This document shows positions 46,519 through 58,103 of a stretch of DNA of 64,000 bases, piece after piece (the stretch's first letter is position 1; the number at the start of each line of letters is the position of its first letter). Position numbers and translations under genes: made by a program. Location: NCBI GenBank assembly GCA_965644315.1, contig CBFFRQ010000091.1:79793-143792 (forward strand), given 5' to 3'. Under the pieces are notes generated by a model. It was not told where the DNA came from and searched no databases. It saw nothing but the letters and a program-made list of their open reading frames with translations. The DNA comes from Caecitellus pseudoparvulus (lineage: Eukaryota > Bigyra: Bicosoecida).

Positions 46519-48384
46519 TCATGCGGAGGCGGGCAAGATGGGGTTCAGGGGCCGTGCGAAGCGGCCGGCAGTGCGCGTGGCACCCTCCACCATCATGGGC
46601 TCTGTCGGGCAGGCAGTGCCGCCTGGCACGGGCGCCACGCCTGTGGGCAACGCTGCGGCGGGTTGCCCAGCAGGCCCAGGCGTGGGGGCCGCGGCGCCGG
46701 CGGCAGTGTGTGGGGCGGCAGACCCCGTGAAGCGCGCGATGGGCGCGTGCTGCGTCAGGCCCAGCTTGACCTTGTGCCCGAACAGGTCCCTGATGTTCTT
46801 GATGCGGTACTTGATCATGGTGGGCCGCTCCAAGGACAGGCCCCAGGCGATGACGCGGACGTTGGAGGGCAGCCCCATGGGCGCCAGCATCTCCGGGCGG
46901 AAGATGCCAGAGTTGCCGATCTCCGTCCACTTCTTCAGGTCGGGGTGGTACCCGAAGATCTCCATGCTGGGCTCCGTGTACGGGTTGTACGCGGGCTTGA
47001 ACTTCAAGTTGGTGATGCCGATGCGCCGGAAGAACTCCGTGAACACGCCCAACAAGTCCCCCAGGCTCAAGTCGTAGTCAGCCACGACGCCCTCCACCTG
47101 GTGGAACTCTGCCAAGTGCGTCGCGTCCAGCGTCTCGTTCCGGAACACCCGGTCGATGGAGAAGAAGCGCGCGGGCTTGAAGCCGCCGGGCTGGTTGGCC
47201 AGCTCGTACAGCATGCGGGCAGAGACGGCAGTCGTGTGCGTGCGCAGCAAGTTCTTCATGGCTTCTGACCGCTGCCAGTGGTACCGGTACCCAATGCTGC
47301 CGGCGCCACCCTCCTCGTGCATGGCTTTGACACGGGCCAGGTATGGCTCAGGCACGCTGAGGGCGGTGGCGGGGTGCGTCACGAAGAACGTGTCGTGGGC
47401 ATCCCGCGCAGGGTGTGACTGGGGCTGGAACAGGCTGTCGAAGTTCCAGAAAGACGACTCCACGAAGCGTGCCGTGGGCATCTCAGCAAAGCCCATCTCC
47501 AGGAGGATGGCGCGGAATTCAGCGCGCACCTTGAGCAGCACGTGCAGGTGCCCGCCACCTGCGTCGGCGCCCAACGCGTTCAGGTTCAAGGACTTGAACT
47601 TGCACGTCTCCCACTCGCCGCTGTGTGCAGAGGGGGGCAGGGGTTGCAGCCGGGCAGCATGCACGCAGGGGGCACCTCGACCCAGACCAGCCAGCGTGCA
47701 CGTACGACTCCAGCATGTCCCGGGTCAGCTCTGCCACGGGCTTCTTGCGTTCCAAAGCAAAGTTGGGACCCTTGGTCAAGATGTAGAACTTGGTCGTTCT
47801 GCAGGGGTGGGGCCAGGGGGGAGGGGGTAGTGCAGGAACCCAATTCCGCAGCGGCACGAAGGGGCGCGGCAGGGGGAACAGCGCACGCACTCCTCCTTCA
47901 GCATCTTGCGCTTCTTCAACTCCTTGACCTGCTTGTCAGACAGTGCCTCCCCTGCTGCGTGGCTCTGCAGCATGCCCTGCACTGCGTCCGTGATGCTGTC
48001 CACACCTCGAACCAAGTTTGCGCCCTCCTTCCGCAGCCACTTGACGCGCATGGCAGAGCCGAAGCCAGCCTTGTACACAGCCGCGCCCACCGCAGCCTGT
48101 ACGTCGGGAATGGTGGCCCCTGCACCCTCTGGCACCGCTGCAAACACCAGCGCCTCCGGGGAGCCCTCTGCCAGAGCCGCCTTGCCAGCTGGCGTGAGCG
48201 TCAGGCTGGTGGTGCTGTCTGGCGTCGTGACGAGGTAGTCGTCTGAGCCCAGGGACTTGGCCAGGCCCACCACTTCTTGGTGCGTGAGGCCCAAAGTGCC
48301 GGCCAGCTGCAGCGTGCTGATGCCGCCCTCGGCATCCTGCACTGCCTGCAGCACCTGTGTGTCCGTGTCAGCTGCCGCAGCCAT
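46519..48384 (-). CDS. FARSA: Cytosolic phenylalanyl-tRNA synthetase alpha subunit
   Basis: Three exons on the minus strand: 48384-47891, 47798-47706 and 47620-46519; 562 aa (human about 508). The alpha subunit carries the catalytic site that charges tRNA-Phe. Three winged-helix-like N-terminal modules are present, followed by [19 protein letters not shown]. The class II core has [11 protein letters not shown], motif 2 [18 protein letters not shown] and motif 3 [13 protein letters not shown]. The eukaryotic cytosolic form is clear from [20 protein letters not shown]-terminal extension of about 60 residues rich in Ala, Pro and Thr follows the [12 protein letters not shown] end of the core and is not usual in the family. 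Confidence 0.94.
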
Positions 48385-48608
48385 GGTGGGAAAGGAGTGG
48401 TGCGGGTGGGAGGTGTGCACTGCACTGGCACCACGCCACGCAGGGCACTGCAACGGAGCTACGAGAGTGTTGTGAAGGGTGTGGAAAGTGCCCGGCCTGC
48501 AGCAGTGCACGGGGGGGGGCGGCCGGCACACCCCACACACAGACTCCCACGACGCTTGCATTTCCCTGGCTTCCCTGGCGCAGCTACCCCCCTCGCCCCA
48601 GCCTGTGC

Positions 48609-49992
48609 TCAGGGAGTCCCCACTCCCACTCCTACTCCCCCTCCCACAGACAACAAGCCCACCCTGGCAGCCACAGCTACCGCGACAGCTGCCGTGGCCA
48701 CACCCCAGGACACCCCTGCCACGAAGCCATACCAGCTACGAGAGGCGGCTGGTGAAGCGGGCAGGGTATCACCGCCCCCCACCTCACCCCCCTCTGCCCG
48801 CTTGGCTGGGGTAGGGGATACGATGCTGCTAATGGTGGTGCTGGGGATGCCGCCCCCCCTGCCCCCGCCCCTCGCCCGCTGCACATACGTCACCACCTCT
48901 GCACTGCGCCAAGCTGGGGGCAGGTGCCCATTGGCCAGAGCTCGCCGAGCAGCCTTGCTGGCCAGTGCCCGTTCGTGGGTGCTGGTTGCCAGCTGCACGA
49001 CATCCGCGCCACCCCCCGCTGCTCCGTGGGCCACGTCAGAGTCCTGCAGAGCAGGGGGCGTCTTGCCCTCCCACAAGTGCGCCTCCACAGCGTACACGTC
49101 ACAGGCGCCACGCCCAGTGCCCCATGTCAGCTGCCGCAGCACACCCGTGCTGTGCCGCATGTGCACCCGGTGTTGCACGTACATGGCCACCAGCTGCCGG
49201 TTGAAGGGGTGCACATCTGTCGCTGAGAGGAAGTCGGCCAGGGGCATCCAGGCGGCGTCGGCGATTTCGTGGGGGCATGGGCTCAGCTGCTTGCTGTGGG
49301 GCAGCAGCACACACACCGTGTACAGGTCCCCCAGCCCCCACCGTGAGCGCGGGAAGTGCCGCATGGCCAGCACGTGCGAGAAGTCACACTGCACACCCGT
49401 CTCCTCCGCCACCTCCCGCACCGCTGCGGCGCCCAGGCCCTCCCCCGGGTCCACCACCCCCCCCGGCAGCTTCCACTTGCCTTTGCAGGTGGTGGGCCAT
49501 CGCTCCTTCACTACCAGCACCTCGTCCTGGGGGGACACGACCAGCCCCGCGGCAGCTGTGAGAGGAAGGCCGTGGCAGGGTTTGTGCTTGTGCATGGGCG
49601 TGGGGGCATGGGCTCGAGAGGCATGCCGCACCTATCACGTGCGTGCCGCCGCGTGGTAGCACATCCGGGTCAGCGCCCCCAGTTGGCAACCACCGCACCA
49701 GCACTGCCTCGTCGGGCCTTGCATGGTGCCACCTGAAGGCGGCGCTGGTGGCAGCGCCTGCCAAGCTCAAGCGTGTGTCAGCCGAAGCGCCCTTGATGTG
49801 CAGCCAGACGCCACGCACGCCGTCACGCTTCCAGCCGCCGCATCGATGGTCCAGCTCACCCGCCAGGGCCTGCCTGGCATGGTGCAGGTCTTCACAGGCC
49901 TTCAGCAGTACAGGCGCGGCGATGGTGACAACCTGCCCCGCATAACCATCAGCCTTGACCTGTAGCCAGGCAGAGCTGTCGGTTGCTGCCAT
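48609..49992 (-). CDS. Nudix hydrolase with C-terminal membrane segment
   Basis: Two exons on the minus strand, 49992-49632 and 49555-48609, joined in phase 1; 435 aa. The N-terminal domain (GWKRDGVRGVWLHIKG, FRWHHARPDEAVLVRWLP) matches the pre-Nudix region of NUDT6 and plant NUDT2/8-type proteins. The Nudix box is complete: GGVVDPGEGLGAAAVREVAEETGV, here split as GGVVDPGEGLG and REVAEETG. Such enzymes cleave nucleoside diphosphates linked to another moiety; the substrate cannot be read from sequence. After a Ser/Gly-rich linker, one hydrophobic helix near the C terminus (FVAGVSWGVATAAVAVAVAA) suggests tail anchoring, which is unusual for this group. Confidence 0.85.
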
Positions 49993-50139
49993 GCGGTGCA
50001 ATTTCCGCACCCAGCCAGCCCTACAGACGCCCCTAACGATCGCAACGTCAAGGCAATCTGCACACGGCAGCCGTCAAACAGTGTGTTGGGTGGCTGACAT
50101 TCATTTGGTGGCATGGGGGCACTGCCTCCGTCCCCCCTC

Positions 50140-51532
50140 TCAGTGAGGCAGGGTGTATGCTGGGGGGACAAAGTCGTGCTTCACGCCTGCCTGGCCTTGC
50201 AGCACCCCCTTGCCCCACACGCTCTCCACCGTGGCCACGTCGGGCTCCGGTGGCATGGCATGGGCCCAGTACCCGGCCTGCCACGTCGCCGTGCCGGCTG
50301 ACTTCAGCCCGCCCCGCTTGTTGCCTGTCCCAGCCGGCCGCGTGCCAGGCAGCGCTCCCATCAACTGCGCCACTTGGGCATCTGCAGCGGCGGTGCCACG
50401 GTCCCCAAACCCAGCGTGGGCCGCCGTGCCGGGGGCGCCAGTGAATGTGGGGTCTGCCTGTGGCTGGTGCGGGCTGCTGCTGGTGTGCCCCCCCCCGCCG
50501 CCAGCCTCTGCCCAGGAAGGCCGTGCTGACCAGGCAAGGGTGGCGCTGGGCAGGGTGGCGCTGTCGAAATGGGTGAGCCAGTCCTCAGGGGGGGTGGGAC
50601 CCCCCCTCTGCAGGGCCTTGGCAGTTGCCGTGCGGCGAGCCCGCAACGCCACCATGCGTGCTGTCTCGCGCTGTGTGGGGGTCATGTAGCCGTTGGCAGG
50701 GGTGGCGATGCGGCGAGCCCGGCGCCGTGACGCTGCACAGCTACGCCGCGTCAGCTCTGCTGTCATCGCATCGCGGGTCTTGCTGTCGCCCCCGCCGCGA
50801 GTCGTGCCGTTCCAACTCGGCTTCTTTTCCAGAGATGCGTGCACAGGCGCCTCACACGTGCGCTTCAAGTGGCCCTGCGCAGCAACATCGAGAGCGCGGG
50901 GAGGGGTGGTGGGCAACGTGTGAGTCTGTGAGGTAAGCCAGCACTGCACGCCGGCGCACCTGAGACGAGCGGGCGTCCATGCGCAGCAGCTTGGTGCGCC
51001 CAAAGGCATCCCGGGACACAGGCCGTGACGGTGGTAGCTGCTCTGCCCTGAAGTTGTGCTGGTACTCCCGGGGCTCATGCTGTGCGGGGCAGCGCGGGCA
51101 GGATGCGGAAATTGCTAGCAGAAACGCTGCGCTGCGCTCCTCACGCACAGATGCCAGCAAGCGACTGGTGCGCTTGCACAGCGGCTGGCCAGTGCTGGTG
51201 CTGCCATTCCACTGGGGCTTGGCCAGCTCCGCCAGGGCGCTGTGCCGTGCCCACGCCTTGGCCTCGTGCTTTGCCTGCCGGGCCTTGGCAGGCACGTCGG
51301 ATGGGTGAAAGGCCTGCTCTCCGTGCAGCTTGTACTGCTTGCGCAGGTGCTTGGAGCCAATGACGATCTGAGGGAGGAGTGCAGAGCAGTTGCCGTGTGT
51401 GGCACCACGCTGCGTAATCACAGTACCTGCTCGACTTACTTTGCGCTTCAAGTACGGGTGGCCTGGTCCCGCCTGTCCGAGGTCGCTGCGACTTGCGCTT
51501 GCCATGACACCTGCATCGCAGGGAGCATGCAT
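50140..51532 (-). CDS. Basic protein, unknown function, possibly cytoskeletal
   Basis: Three exons on the minus strand: 51532-51440, 51367-50960 and 50874-50140, all phase 0; 411 aa. The ATG at 51505 is an equally good start (402 aa). The protein is rich in Arg, Ala and Lys, with short conserved-looking blocks: SKHLRKQYKLHGEQAFHP, SRDAFGRTKLLRMDARSS and, near the end, ATWQAGYWAHAMPPEPDV with VKHDFVPPAY. The mixture of basic helical blocks and aromatic short motifs resembles microtubule-associated proteins of flagellates, but I cannot name a family. Confidence 0.6.
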
Positions 51533-51699
51533 TGCCCTTTCGTCACGAGGGTGTCAATAGATTGGCAATGTGAGTTGTGGTGGGATTTGGCGCGTGCGTC
51601 TCTGTGCACCCTAGCCTCTTCCGGGCTGGCAAGAATGGCCAGCGTGAGACACCCCTTCGCGTCTGGCAAAGGCTCTTGGTGGGCGGCGGCACGGCCCCC

Positions 51700-52281
51700 T
51701 CAGCGCCCAACACCAAGCGATGGCAAGGCCTCTGCACCTGGCAGACCCCTCCACGGGTCCAGCAACATGCTGGGCCGGAAGAGGCTGCCGCCGTGCTGTG
51801 TCGGGGGGCCGTGGCCGTGGCGGTGGCCGCCTCGACCCTGCCTGTCGCCCTGCTGTGTGCCTCGCCCGCCCCGGCCTCGATGGCCTGTGCTGTGTGCACC
51901 CCGCTGCTGCGGCCTGCCCCGCCGCTGGCCGGTCTGTGCTGTCTGCTGCCTCGTTCCCCGCTGCCTTCCAAAGCTGAGAGGCAGCGCAGCGGCTGCCATG
52001 GCTGCGCCCTCAGCACCACCTTGAGCGTGCAGCACACCTTGCTCTGATGATGCCCACTGAGGTGCTTGCCGGCTGGGCGGCGTGCTGGACGGAGAGTGTG
52101 GCCTGCAGTGCGGAAATCGACAGCCTGTGCACCACGCCAGTTTGCGACCGCCTGCGCTGCCACAGACGCACCTGGGGCGTTTGGCCGAAGGCTCACACGT
52201 GTCCACTGGAGTGTGTTTGAACACCATGTCGTCTGCACCCACAAACGTCTCTTCCGCAAAGGGGGGCGGCAAGCCAGCCAT
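51700..52281 (-). CDS. RG-rich protein, probable RNA-binding, unknown family
   Basis: Best read as two exons on the minus strand, 52281-52172 and 52102-51700, joined in phase 2 across a 69-bp GT-AG intron (GTGCGT donor, CTGCAG acceptor); 170 aa. The unspliced frame also stays open, so splicing is not certain. Exon 1 encodes AGLPPPFAEETFVGADDMVF and a small basic patch (SAKRPR). Exon 2 is dense in RG, GRG and Gln, then ends with FRPSMLLDPWRGLPG. RG-rich proteins with a short acidic/aromatic end usually bind RNA or RNA-processing factors; that is inference. Confidence 0.5.
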   Translation of the reverse strand: MAGLPPPFAEETFVGADDMVFKHTPVDTCEPSAKRPRCVCGSAGGRKLAWCTGCRFPHCRPHSPSSTPPSRQAPQWASSEQGVLHAQGGAEGAAMAAAALPLSFGRQRGTRQQTAQTGQRRGRPQQRGAHSTGHRGRGGRGTQQGDRQGRGGHRHGHGPPTQHGGSLFRPSMLLDPWRGLPGAEALPSLGVGR

Positions 52282-52555
52282 GACGCGCCCGGAATGGACA
52301 GGGAGGTCGGCAGAGCCTGAAGGCAACACAGGCCCGTGCCTCGCCCTACACACATGAGAAGCTGCTAAAAAAGGAAGATAGTGCGCAAATGTACACGCCA
52401 CAGCCAGATGTGCAGCGCACTGCACTTTGTACTCCAACACACAGCACCCATCCAGTGCCAAGTGTGCCTTGCCTGCCTGCTCCACACAGCCTTTCAGCCC
52501 TCACCAGTGCTGCAGGCAGGGCCCTGCGTGTCCAGCGGAGCCCACCGTGTCTCAT

Positions 52556-54127
52556 ATGGCTGCAAGACACGGTGGTGCCTCGAAGCGGCCACTGTGGAGC
52601 AGTTGGGCGGGCAGGCTGCTGCTGCTTGCGTGTGCCGTTGCGGTATTTGCTACCGGCGCCATTGGTGCAGCATGGCTGCGGCTGAGCGAAAGCTCCGCGA
52701 CACCAGCGTCCACGCAGGCTGCCCCCAGTCAGAGCGAAGCTGAAGGTCGCCTTCGTGCCGAAGTCATGGCGCTGCGGCAGCAGCTGCAGGCAGAGCAGCG
52801 CCAGACGGCGAAACTCAGTGGTCAAGTGTCCAGCGCTGTGGCCTGCGAAGGCCGCCTTGCAGCGTGCAGTGCAGCCAAGGCGGCGGCAGCATCAGCAGCA
52901 GCGCCGTCCCCGGCACCCCCCGCGACAGCCCCGAGTCAAGTGGCAGTTGGCTCCACCACCCTCCCTCCCGACTCGGCCTGGATGTGCATTGCCATCCCCA
53001 CCGTGCACCGGGCCGGGCAGGACTACCTAAACCCGACGCTGGGCGCCATCCTGTCCCAGCTGCCCACAGACAGCAGCCACCCACTGTACCACGCCGTGCG
53101 CATCGTGGTGGTGGACAACTCCCACACGCCGCAGCAACACACTGCCTTCGAAGCGGCAGCTGCCAGCCTGGCGTCCCCCCAGCACCCTCATGCCGGGTAC
53201 GTGGCCTTTGCGTCCAACCCCCTGCCCCGCGCGACAGGGCATGGGGGCGTGCAGCAGGGCCGGGGCGACCCCAACGCAGCTGGGCCCACAGTGCAGCAGC
53301 AGTCGCGTGACGTCATCTGGACACTGCACGCTGCCGTGACGCTGTGCGGGGGGGGTGGCGTGGGCGACATCCCCCCCGCACCTCCTGGCTCCCACCCAGC
53401 ACCACCAGCGGACATGGGCGCCGTGCAGGGCGTGCCCTTCCCCCGGCCCGTCCTGGCCAGCACCGTCATGCTGATGGAGGACGACTTCCGACTCTGCCCC
53501 AACGCACTGCTGGCCCTCCTGCACATGCACCTGAAGGCGGCCAGCATGCCCCACCACGCAGCGCTGTCGCCACAGCAGGCAGCTGTGCGCCTGGACAAGG
53601 CGGGGTTGCCCCGCCCACCGCCACTGCAGCCTGACGCGCAGGGCGCCGTGCCCTGGCTCGTCCTGCGGGTGTGCTACGGGCTGAACGGTGTCGTGCTGCA
53701 CACACGCGACGTGCCCGAGTTCGCGTGGTACTTGAGCACGCGCCTGACGCAGCGCCCGCCTGACCACCTGCTGGTGGAGTGGTTCGCGGGGGAGAAGCCT
53801 GACAGCGCCGCCTTCGTGGGCCAGCGTGCCCACTTCACGTACAAGTACAACTTGCTGGACCACTTCGGGCGCCAGAGCAGCCTGCGGGCAGCGCCGCAGG
53901 GCACCTTTGGCGCCTGCTTCGACCCCCTGGACACGGGCAACTTGTTCCCTGTGGAGGCGTGGGATGCTCGCACCTGTGGGCACGACGACATGACACCCTG
54001 CAGGCCGGCAGATGACCCTGCAAGGGTACCAGCGCTGGACCTCAAGGCAGGCGCGACCGCCGCCAACGTGCCCCTGCGCATCGGGGACCAGCACAAGGAC
54101 ATGAAAGGGCACTTGCGGGCAGGGTGA
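52556..54127 (+). CDS. Type II membrane glycosyltransferase-like protein
   Basis: A single exon of 523 aa. The ATG at 52556 is followed by a short basic tail and one membrane helix (RLLLLACAVAVFATGAIGAAW), then a coiled-coil stem and a Pro/Ala linker, the classic Golgi type II layout. The lumenal domain begins MCIAIPTVHRAGQDYLNPTL, recalling the start of GT54/MGAT4-like and PGAP4-like transferases, then VRIVVVDNSHTP. It has an acidic motif VMLMEDDFRLCPNALLALL that could serve as the metal-binding DxD site. Reaction and sugar donor are unknown. It diverges from the RG-rich gene across 274 bp. Confidence 0.72.
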   Translation: MAARHGGASKRPLWSSWAGRLLLLACAVAVFATGAIGAAWLRLSESSATPASTQAAPSQSEAEGRLRAEVMALRQQLQAEQRQTAKLSGQVSSAVACEGRLAACSAAKAAAASAAAPSPAPPATAPSQVAVGSTTLPPDSAWMCIAIPTVHRAGQDYLNPTLGAILSQLPTDSSHPLYHAVRIVVVDNSHTPQQHTAFEAAAASLASPQHPHAGYVAFASNPLPRATGHGGVQQGRGDPNAAGPTVQQQSRDVIWTLHAAVTLCGGGGVGDIPPAPPGSHPAPPADMGAVQGVPFPRPVLASTVMLMEDDFRLCPNALLALLHMHLKAASMPHHAALSPQQAAVRLDKAGLPRPPPLQPDAQGAVPWLVLRVCYGLNGVVLHTRDVPEFAWYLSTRLTQRPPDHLLVEWFAGEKPDSAAFVGQRAHFTYKYNLLDHFGRQSSLRAAPQGTFGACFDPLDTGNLFPVEAWDARTCGHDDMTPCRPADDPARVPALDLKAGATAANVPLRIGDQHKDMKGHLRAG

Positions 54128-55090
54128 CGGTGCTGCTGCAGCAGCAGGAAGGAAGTGCATTCATGCCGCTGTTGCTGCTGAAGCCTGCCAGTCACTGCCA
54201 GTCCAGAGCATGCCTGGGGAAAGGGGGGATGGGTGTCGTGTAGGCTCTCAGAGTAACGAGTGCTGCATGGGCGAGCAGCGCCCGAGTCGCAATATGTGAG
54301 CGGGAAATTCATGTAGCAACCCTCGTCCAGGTTCAGGCGGCTCGCGGCGGCCGCCTGCCTGCCGATTGAGGAGTGCGCAACACCGCAGCAACAGGAGACA
54401 TGGGCGTCAAGGGCGAAACCAGCTCAGCCTCAATAAATCGGTTTTTGAAGCCGTCACGGTGCGTACGGTCAAGGGGTTTTAGCATCCCAGCTGACACTTC
54501 GCCAGACACGCCACACACAAAGAAGGCTCAGACTGCCACGCATGCAGCGCTTGCGCCGCCAAGTTCACCCATGGGCAACATGTGCTTCTGGTGGGTTCTC
54601 CATCAGTTCAACTGTGGAACCAGAACAAACATGCGCCGGGTCGAGCGCTGTGTCATCCCTGCCTGCGGAACAAGCCGCCACACCAGCCACAAGCATGTCC
54701 GCCGCTGTGCCCACACAGCGCAACTAGGGCGGGCACACGGTCAATACACACACTGCCTAACGTCCAACAACCGTGTGGCTCTGGAACGTTGCCGTGCACT
54801 CACTGTTTCAGCAGCCCTGGCCAGGTCTGAGGCGGGGCGCTATTTCCGCTCAAGCATGGTGCTCAACACCGCCCCCACTCCTCAAGGGAGGACACACAAC
54901 TATGCCGTGGGACCGCCAAAATGCAGCGCATGCGTAGAATGCCCGGCATGTTGTGTGTGTTTGCTGACTGCGTTTGACGAGGCGGAGCACCCCCCCTCCC
55001 CCACATGCGCAAGGGTTGCTCCATCGGGATTGAGCGGGAGGCAACCTGCGCAACTCAGTGCCGCATTCCGCTCGCTGCCCCTCATGCAGC
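54128..55090. other. Intergenic, no gene recognised
   Basis: About 960 bp between two plus-strand genes, with a more even base composition than the coding regions. A long plus-strand open frame (54373-55116) has no family signature, is Cys/His-scattered and overlaps the next gene's first exon in another frame, so I left it out. A GTGCATTCATG element 22 bp after the upstream stop matches the candidate 3'-end motif. Confidence 0.5.
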
Positions 55091-58090
55091 ATGGCAGAGA
55101 AAGGCAGGGACGCTAACCCACGGGCTACCTTCATCCTCCAGCAGTTGTTTGGCTTGCCGCCTGCCGAGGTGGGTGTCTGTTGGCGTTCGTTGTGGGGCTC
55201 AGAGCAAGTGGGGCGCCTGCGTGCGCGTTTCGTGGAGACACGCTGGTGCAGGCAACTACCAGCACCCCGCCACGCACCCAGCATGCTGCGACCGGCGACT
55301 GTGGCGCATGTGACCAGGGTTTGCAGTAATGCGGGTGCACCTGCCCGCCTGTGCTTGCATGGATGGCTGTCGCCCCGTCCCTTGCGCTGCCCACAGTGTG
55401 CGCACCCTCTCACGCTGCCTCGCAGGTGTTGCTCGAGGACTTCTCATGCGCCATTCGCACGCGCCTGCTGCTGCACGGGCGGCTGTACGTCTGCTCCTCC
55501 TGTCTGTGCTTCTACTCCAACATCTTCGGCCACGAGACCAAGCGGGTGCTGCCCTTCCGCCACATCACCTCCCTGCGTAAAGTCCGGGCGACACTGCTCA
55601 GCCCCGCCGTGCAGGTGAACATCCAGCGAGGCGCACTGAAGAAGCAGTACGTCTTCACGTCCTTCTTCTCGGGGTACAGGGATGAGTGCCTGGCGCTGTG
55701 CACGCGCCTGATCCAGGCTCAGCGCGCGGCGTGTGGGCCGGGGGCGCTGCCGTTCACGGTGGGCACGCCCCCCTCCAGCGCGCCCGCAGAGCCCCCCCCC
55801 ACGCCCATCGCCGTCCCCCCCCCTACGCCGCCAGAGGACCAGGCTGTGTCGGACGGTGACTCCTCGGATGATGGGAGGGGGGGGCGAGGAGGACCCGGGG
55901 GGGGGGGCTGCCGACGGCCCACCCCAGCCAGCCGTCGCGCTGGAGTCCTACCCCCCTCCACCCACCAACCTGCTGGCCGAGTTCGACGCGCTCACACCAG
56001 TGCTGGACACCACCCTGCCCCTGCCTGTGGAGCAGTTCTTCTCTGAGTTCTTCGCAGAGGACGCCCGGTTCCCCCTGGCGGACTTCCACCGGGGGCTGGG
56101 GCACAGTGAGGTGGAGGTGACGGAGTGGGGCGCGGTGGGGCCGGGGTCCGGGGAGGACGCCCCCACCATCTCCCGCACCATGCGGTACCGCATGCCGCTG
56201 CCGCCCGGCACCATGACGCCTGACTCCACGCGTGTGGAGAAGGGCGTGCAGCTGGTGCGGTACTGGTGTGGGGAGGGAGGAGGAGGGGGGGCTGACCCGC
56301 CCCCCGGCCTCATCCTCGTCATCCACGGCAGTGCCCGCTCCTTCGACGTGCCGTTTGGGGGCTGCTTCACCACAGACGAGCGCATGCTGGTGTGCCGGGC
56401 GGCGGAGGATGGCGCCACGCGCGTGCGGGTGGCGGTCACCGTCACCTTCACCAAGTCCACCCTGTTCAAGTCCCAAATCGTGCCCCGCGCAGAGGCAGGC
56501 GCGGGCAGCCTGCACACCGCCTGGCATGAGGCTGCCATGGGGCACCTCGCCACCCGCACAGCTCCAGGGGAGGTCCTGCAGCGTATGGCGGCAGCGGAGG
56601 CGGCGACGGCGGCGGCGGCTGAGCAGGCTGCCGAGCGCAACACAGCCCTGCGGGCACTGCCGTCCCTGCCCGTGCAGACGCTGACGGCGCTGCAGCCGGG
56701 GCAGACGCCTGCCTACACCATCCTCCTGGACAAGGAGCTGCCCCTGCCCGTGACGCAGTTCTACGAGGAGTTCCTAGGGGAGGGCGCGCGGTTCGGGCTG
56801 CCAGCCCTGCAGGGGACGCTGGGGCACACGGACGTGCAGGTGACGCCCTGGGCCAGTGGGGCGGCGGAGGCAGGCGCAGGGCAGCCCAGCCCCCCCGCTC
56901 GCCCGCCGCCGCCCGAGCCGGGCACGCCACCCCCCTCTGCCACCATCGCCCACCGCGTGTTCAACTTCCGCATGCCCCTGCCCAAGTCAGCCTTCGCCCC
57001 CAGCACCACCCGTGTGCGCAAGAGCGTCGAGCTGCACCAGTGCTGGGTGAAAGAGGGGGATGAGGTGTGTGGGCCACCTGGTGCCCTGGCCACACAGGGC
57101 TCGGGGGTGGCCCTGTCCGGCCCCCCCCCCGCCCTGCCCCCCGGCCTGGTCCTGGCACAGCACGAGGCGTCGCAGTCCCTGGACGTGCCCATGTCCGACT
57201 GCTTCGTCACACACACCCTGTGGCTGGCCTTCCCCGGGGAGGGCGGTGACGTCACCCGCGTCGTCGTTGGCGTCGCCATCGTCTTCACAAAGTTCGCACT
57301 GGCTGCCAGCATCATCCAGGCCAAGGGGCTGCAGGGCAGTGCCGAGTTCCTGGACCAGTGGTACACGGCCTCCCTGCAGCACCTCATCGCCCGGCGCCAG
57401 GCTCAGGCGGCAGCCGCCAGCGCTGAGGCCAAGCGCGTCACAGCGGGGGCTGGCGCCGCCGCTGGCCCCGCCGACGACACGGACACCCAGGCGGCGGACC
57501 CCACGGCGCTCGCCCTGGCCCTGCGGGACCTGACGCTGCCCCTGCCGGCCACCCTGGCCCAGCCAGGGCACACGCCAGGGGACATCCTGAAAGCCTACGC
57601 CAAGCTCTTCGTGCTGTACCAGAACCTGCGCCAACAGCTGCTGGCTGATGCACGCCTGGGGGCATACAGAGCGCCTGAGGGGGAGGGCGGGGGGGGCGGC
57701 GGGTCGAGTCTGGGTGCCATTGCGGCGGGGTCCGCCTCAGGCGCGCCCCAGCCCCTGACAGGTGAGGACTGGGTGCTGGACCGTGTCACGTGTGGCGCTG
57801 TGCGGCGCGGGGCGGGGGGCGGGTGGCTGTATACACCCCCCTCTGCAGCCATGGCACGCCTGGGCCTCGCACTGGCCCTGGCCGCGTGGGCTGCCCTGGT
57901 CTGGTTGGCCCTGTGGAGCCTGCCCCCCCACACCGTAGCTCAGCCTGACGCCTGCCCGGTGGTGTCGGAGATAGCCTCGCCCGAGCAGGCGGTGGGCACA
58001 GTGGATGGGGAGGGCGCCGTGGATGCGGAGGGTGTGCGGGCGCTGGTGCAGGCGGAGCTGGCACGGGCCCTGCAGCACCCCGGCTCGTGA
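55091..58090 (+). CDS. GRAM plus tandem VASt lipid-transfer protein, ER membrane anchored, one frame break
   Basis: Exon 1 is 55091-55168 and exon 2 is 55426-58090; about 913 aa once one surplus base is ignored. The GRAM domain starts in exon 1 (NPRATFILQQLFGLPPAE) and continues VLLEDFSCAIRTRLLLHGRL. Two VASt (StART-like) domains follow at about 215-410 and 448-680, each opening with LPLPVxQFxxEFxxEDARF-type sequence. One membrane helix lies near the C terminus (ARLGLALALAAWAALVWLAL). This is the layout of yeast Lam2/Lam4 and animal GRAMD1 proteins, which move sterol between plasma membrane and ER at contact sites. The frame shifts by one in the 55877-55907 G runs (8 and 11 G). Everything before and after aligns to the family, so the break is probably not biological. 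Confidence 0.85.
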
Positions 58091-58103
58091 CGGGGCTACG
58101 CAG

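Noticed and set aside
51448-51669. Possible further 3' exon for the RG-rich gene
   Set aside because: A donor and acceptor can be drawn, but the resulting tail has no support and would overlap the start of the neighbouring gene.
54373-55116. 247-codon plus-strand frame in the intergenic stretch
   Set aside because: No domain, no splice context, and it overlaps the first exon of the GRAM-VASt gene in another frame.
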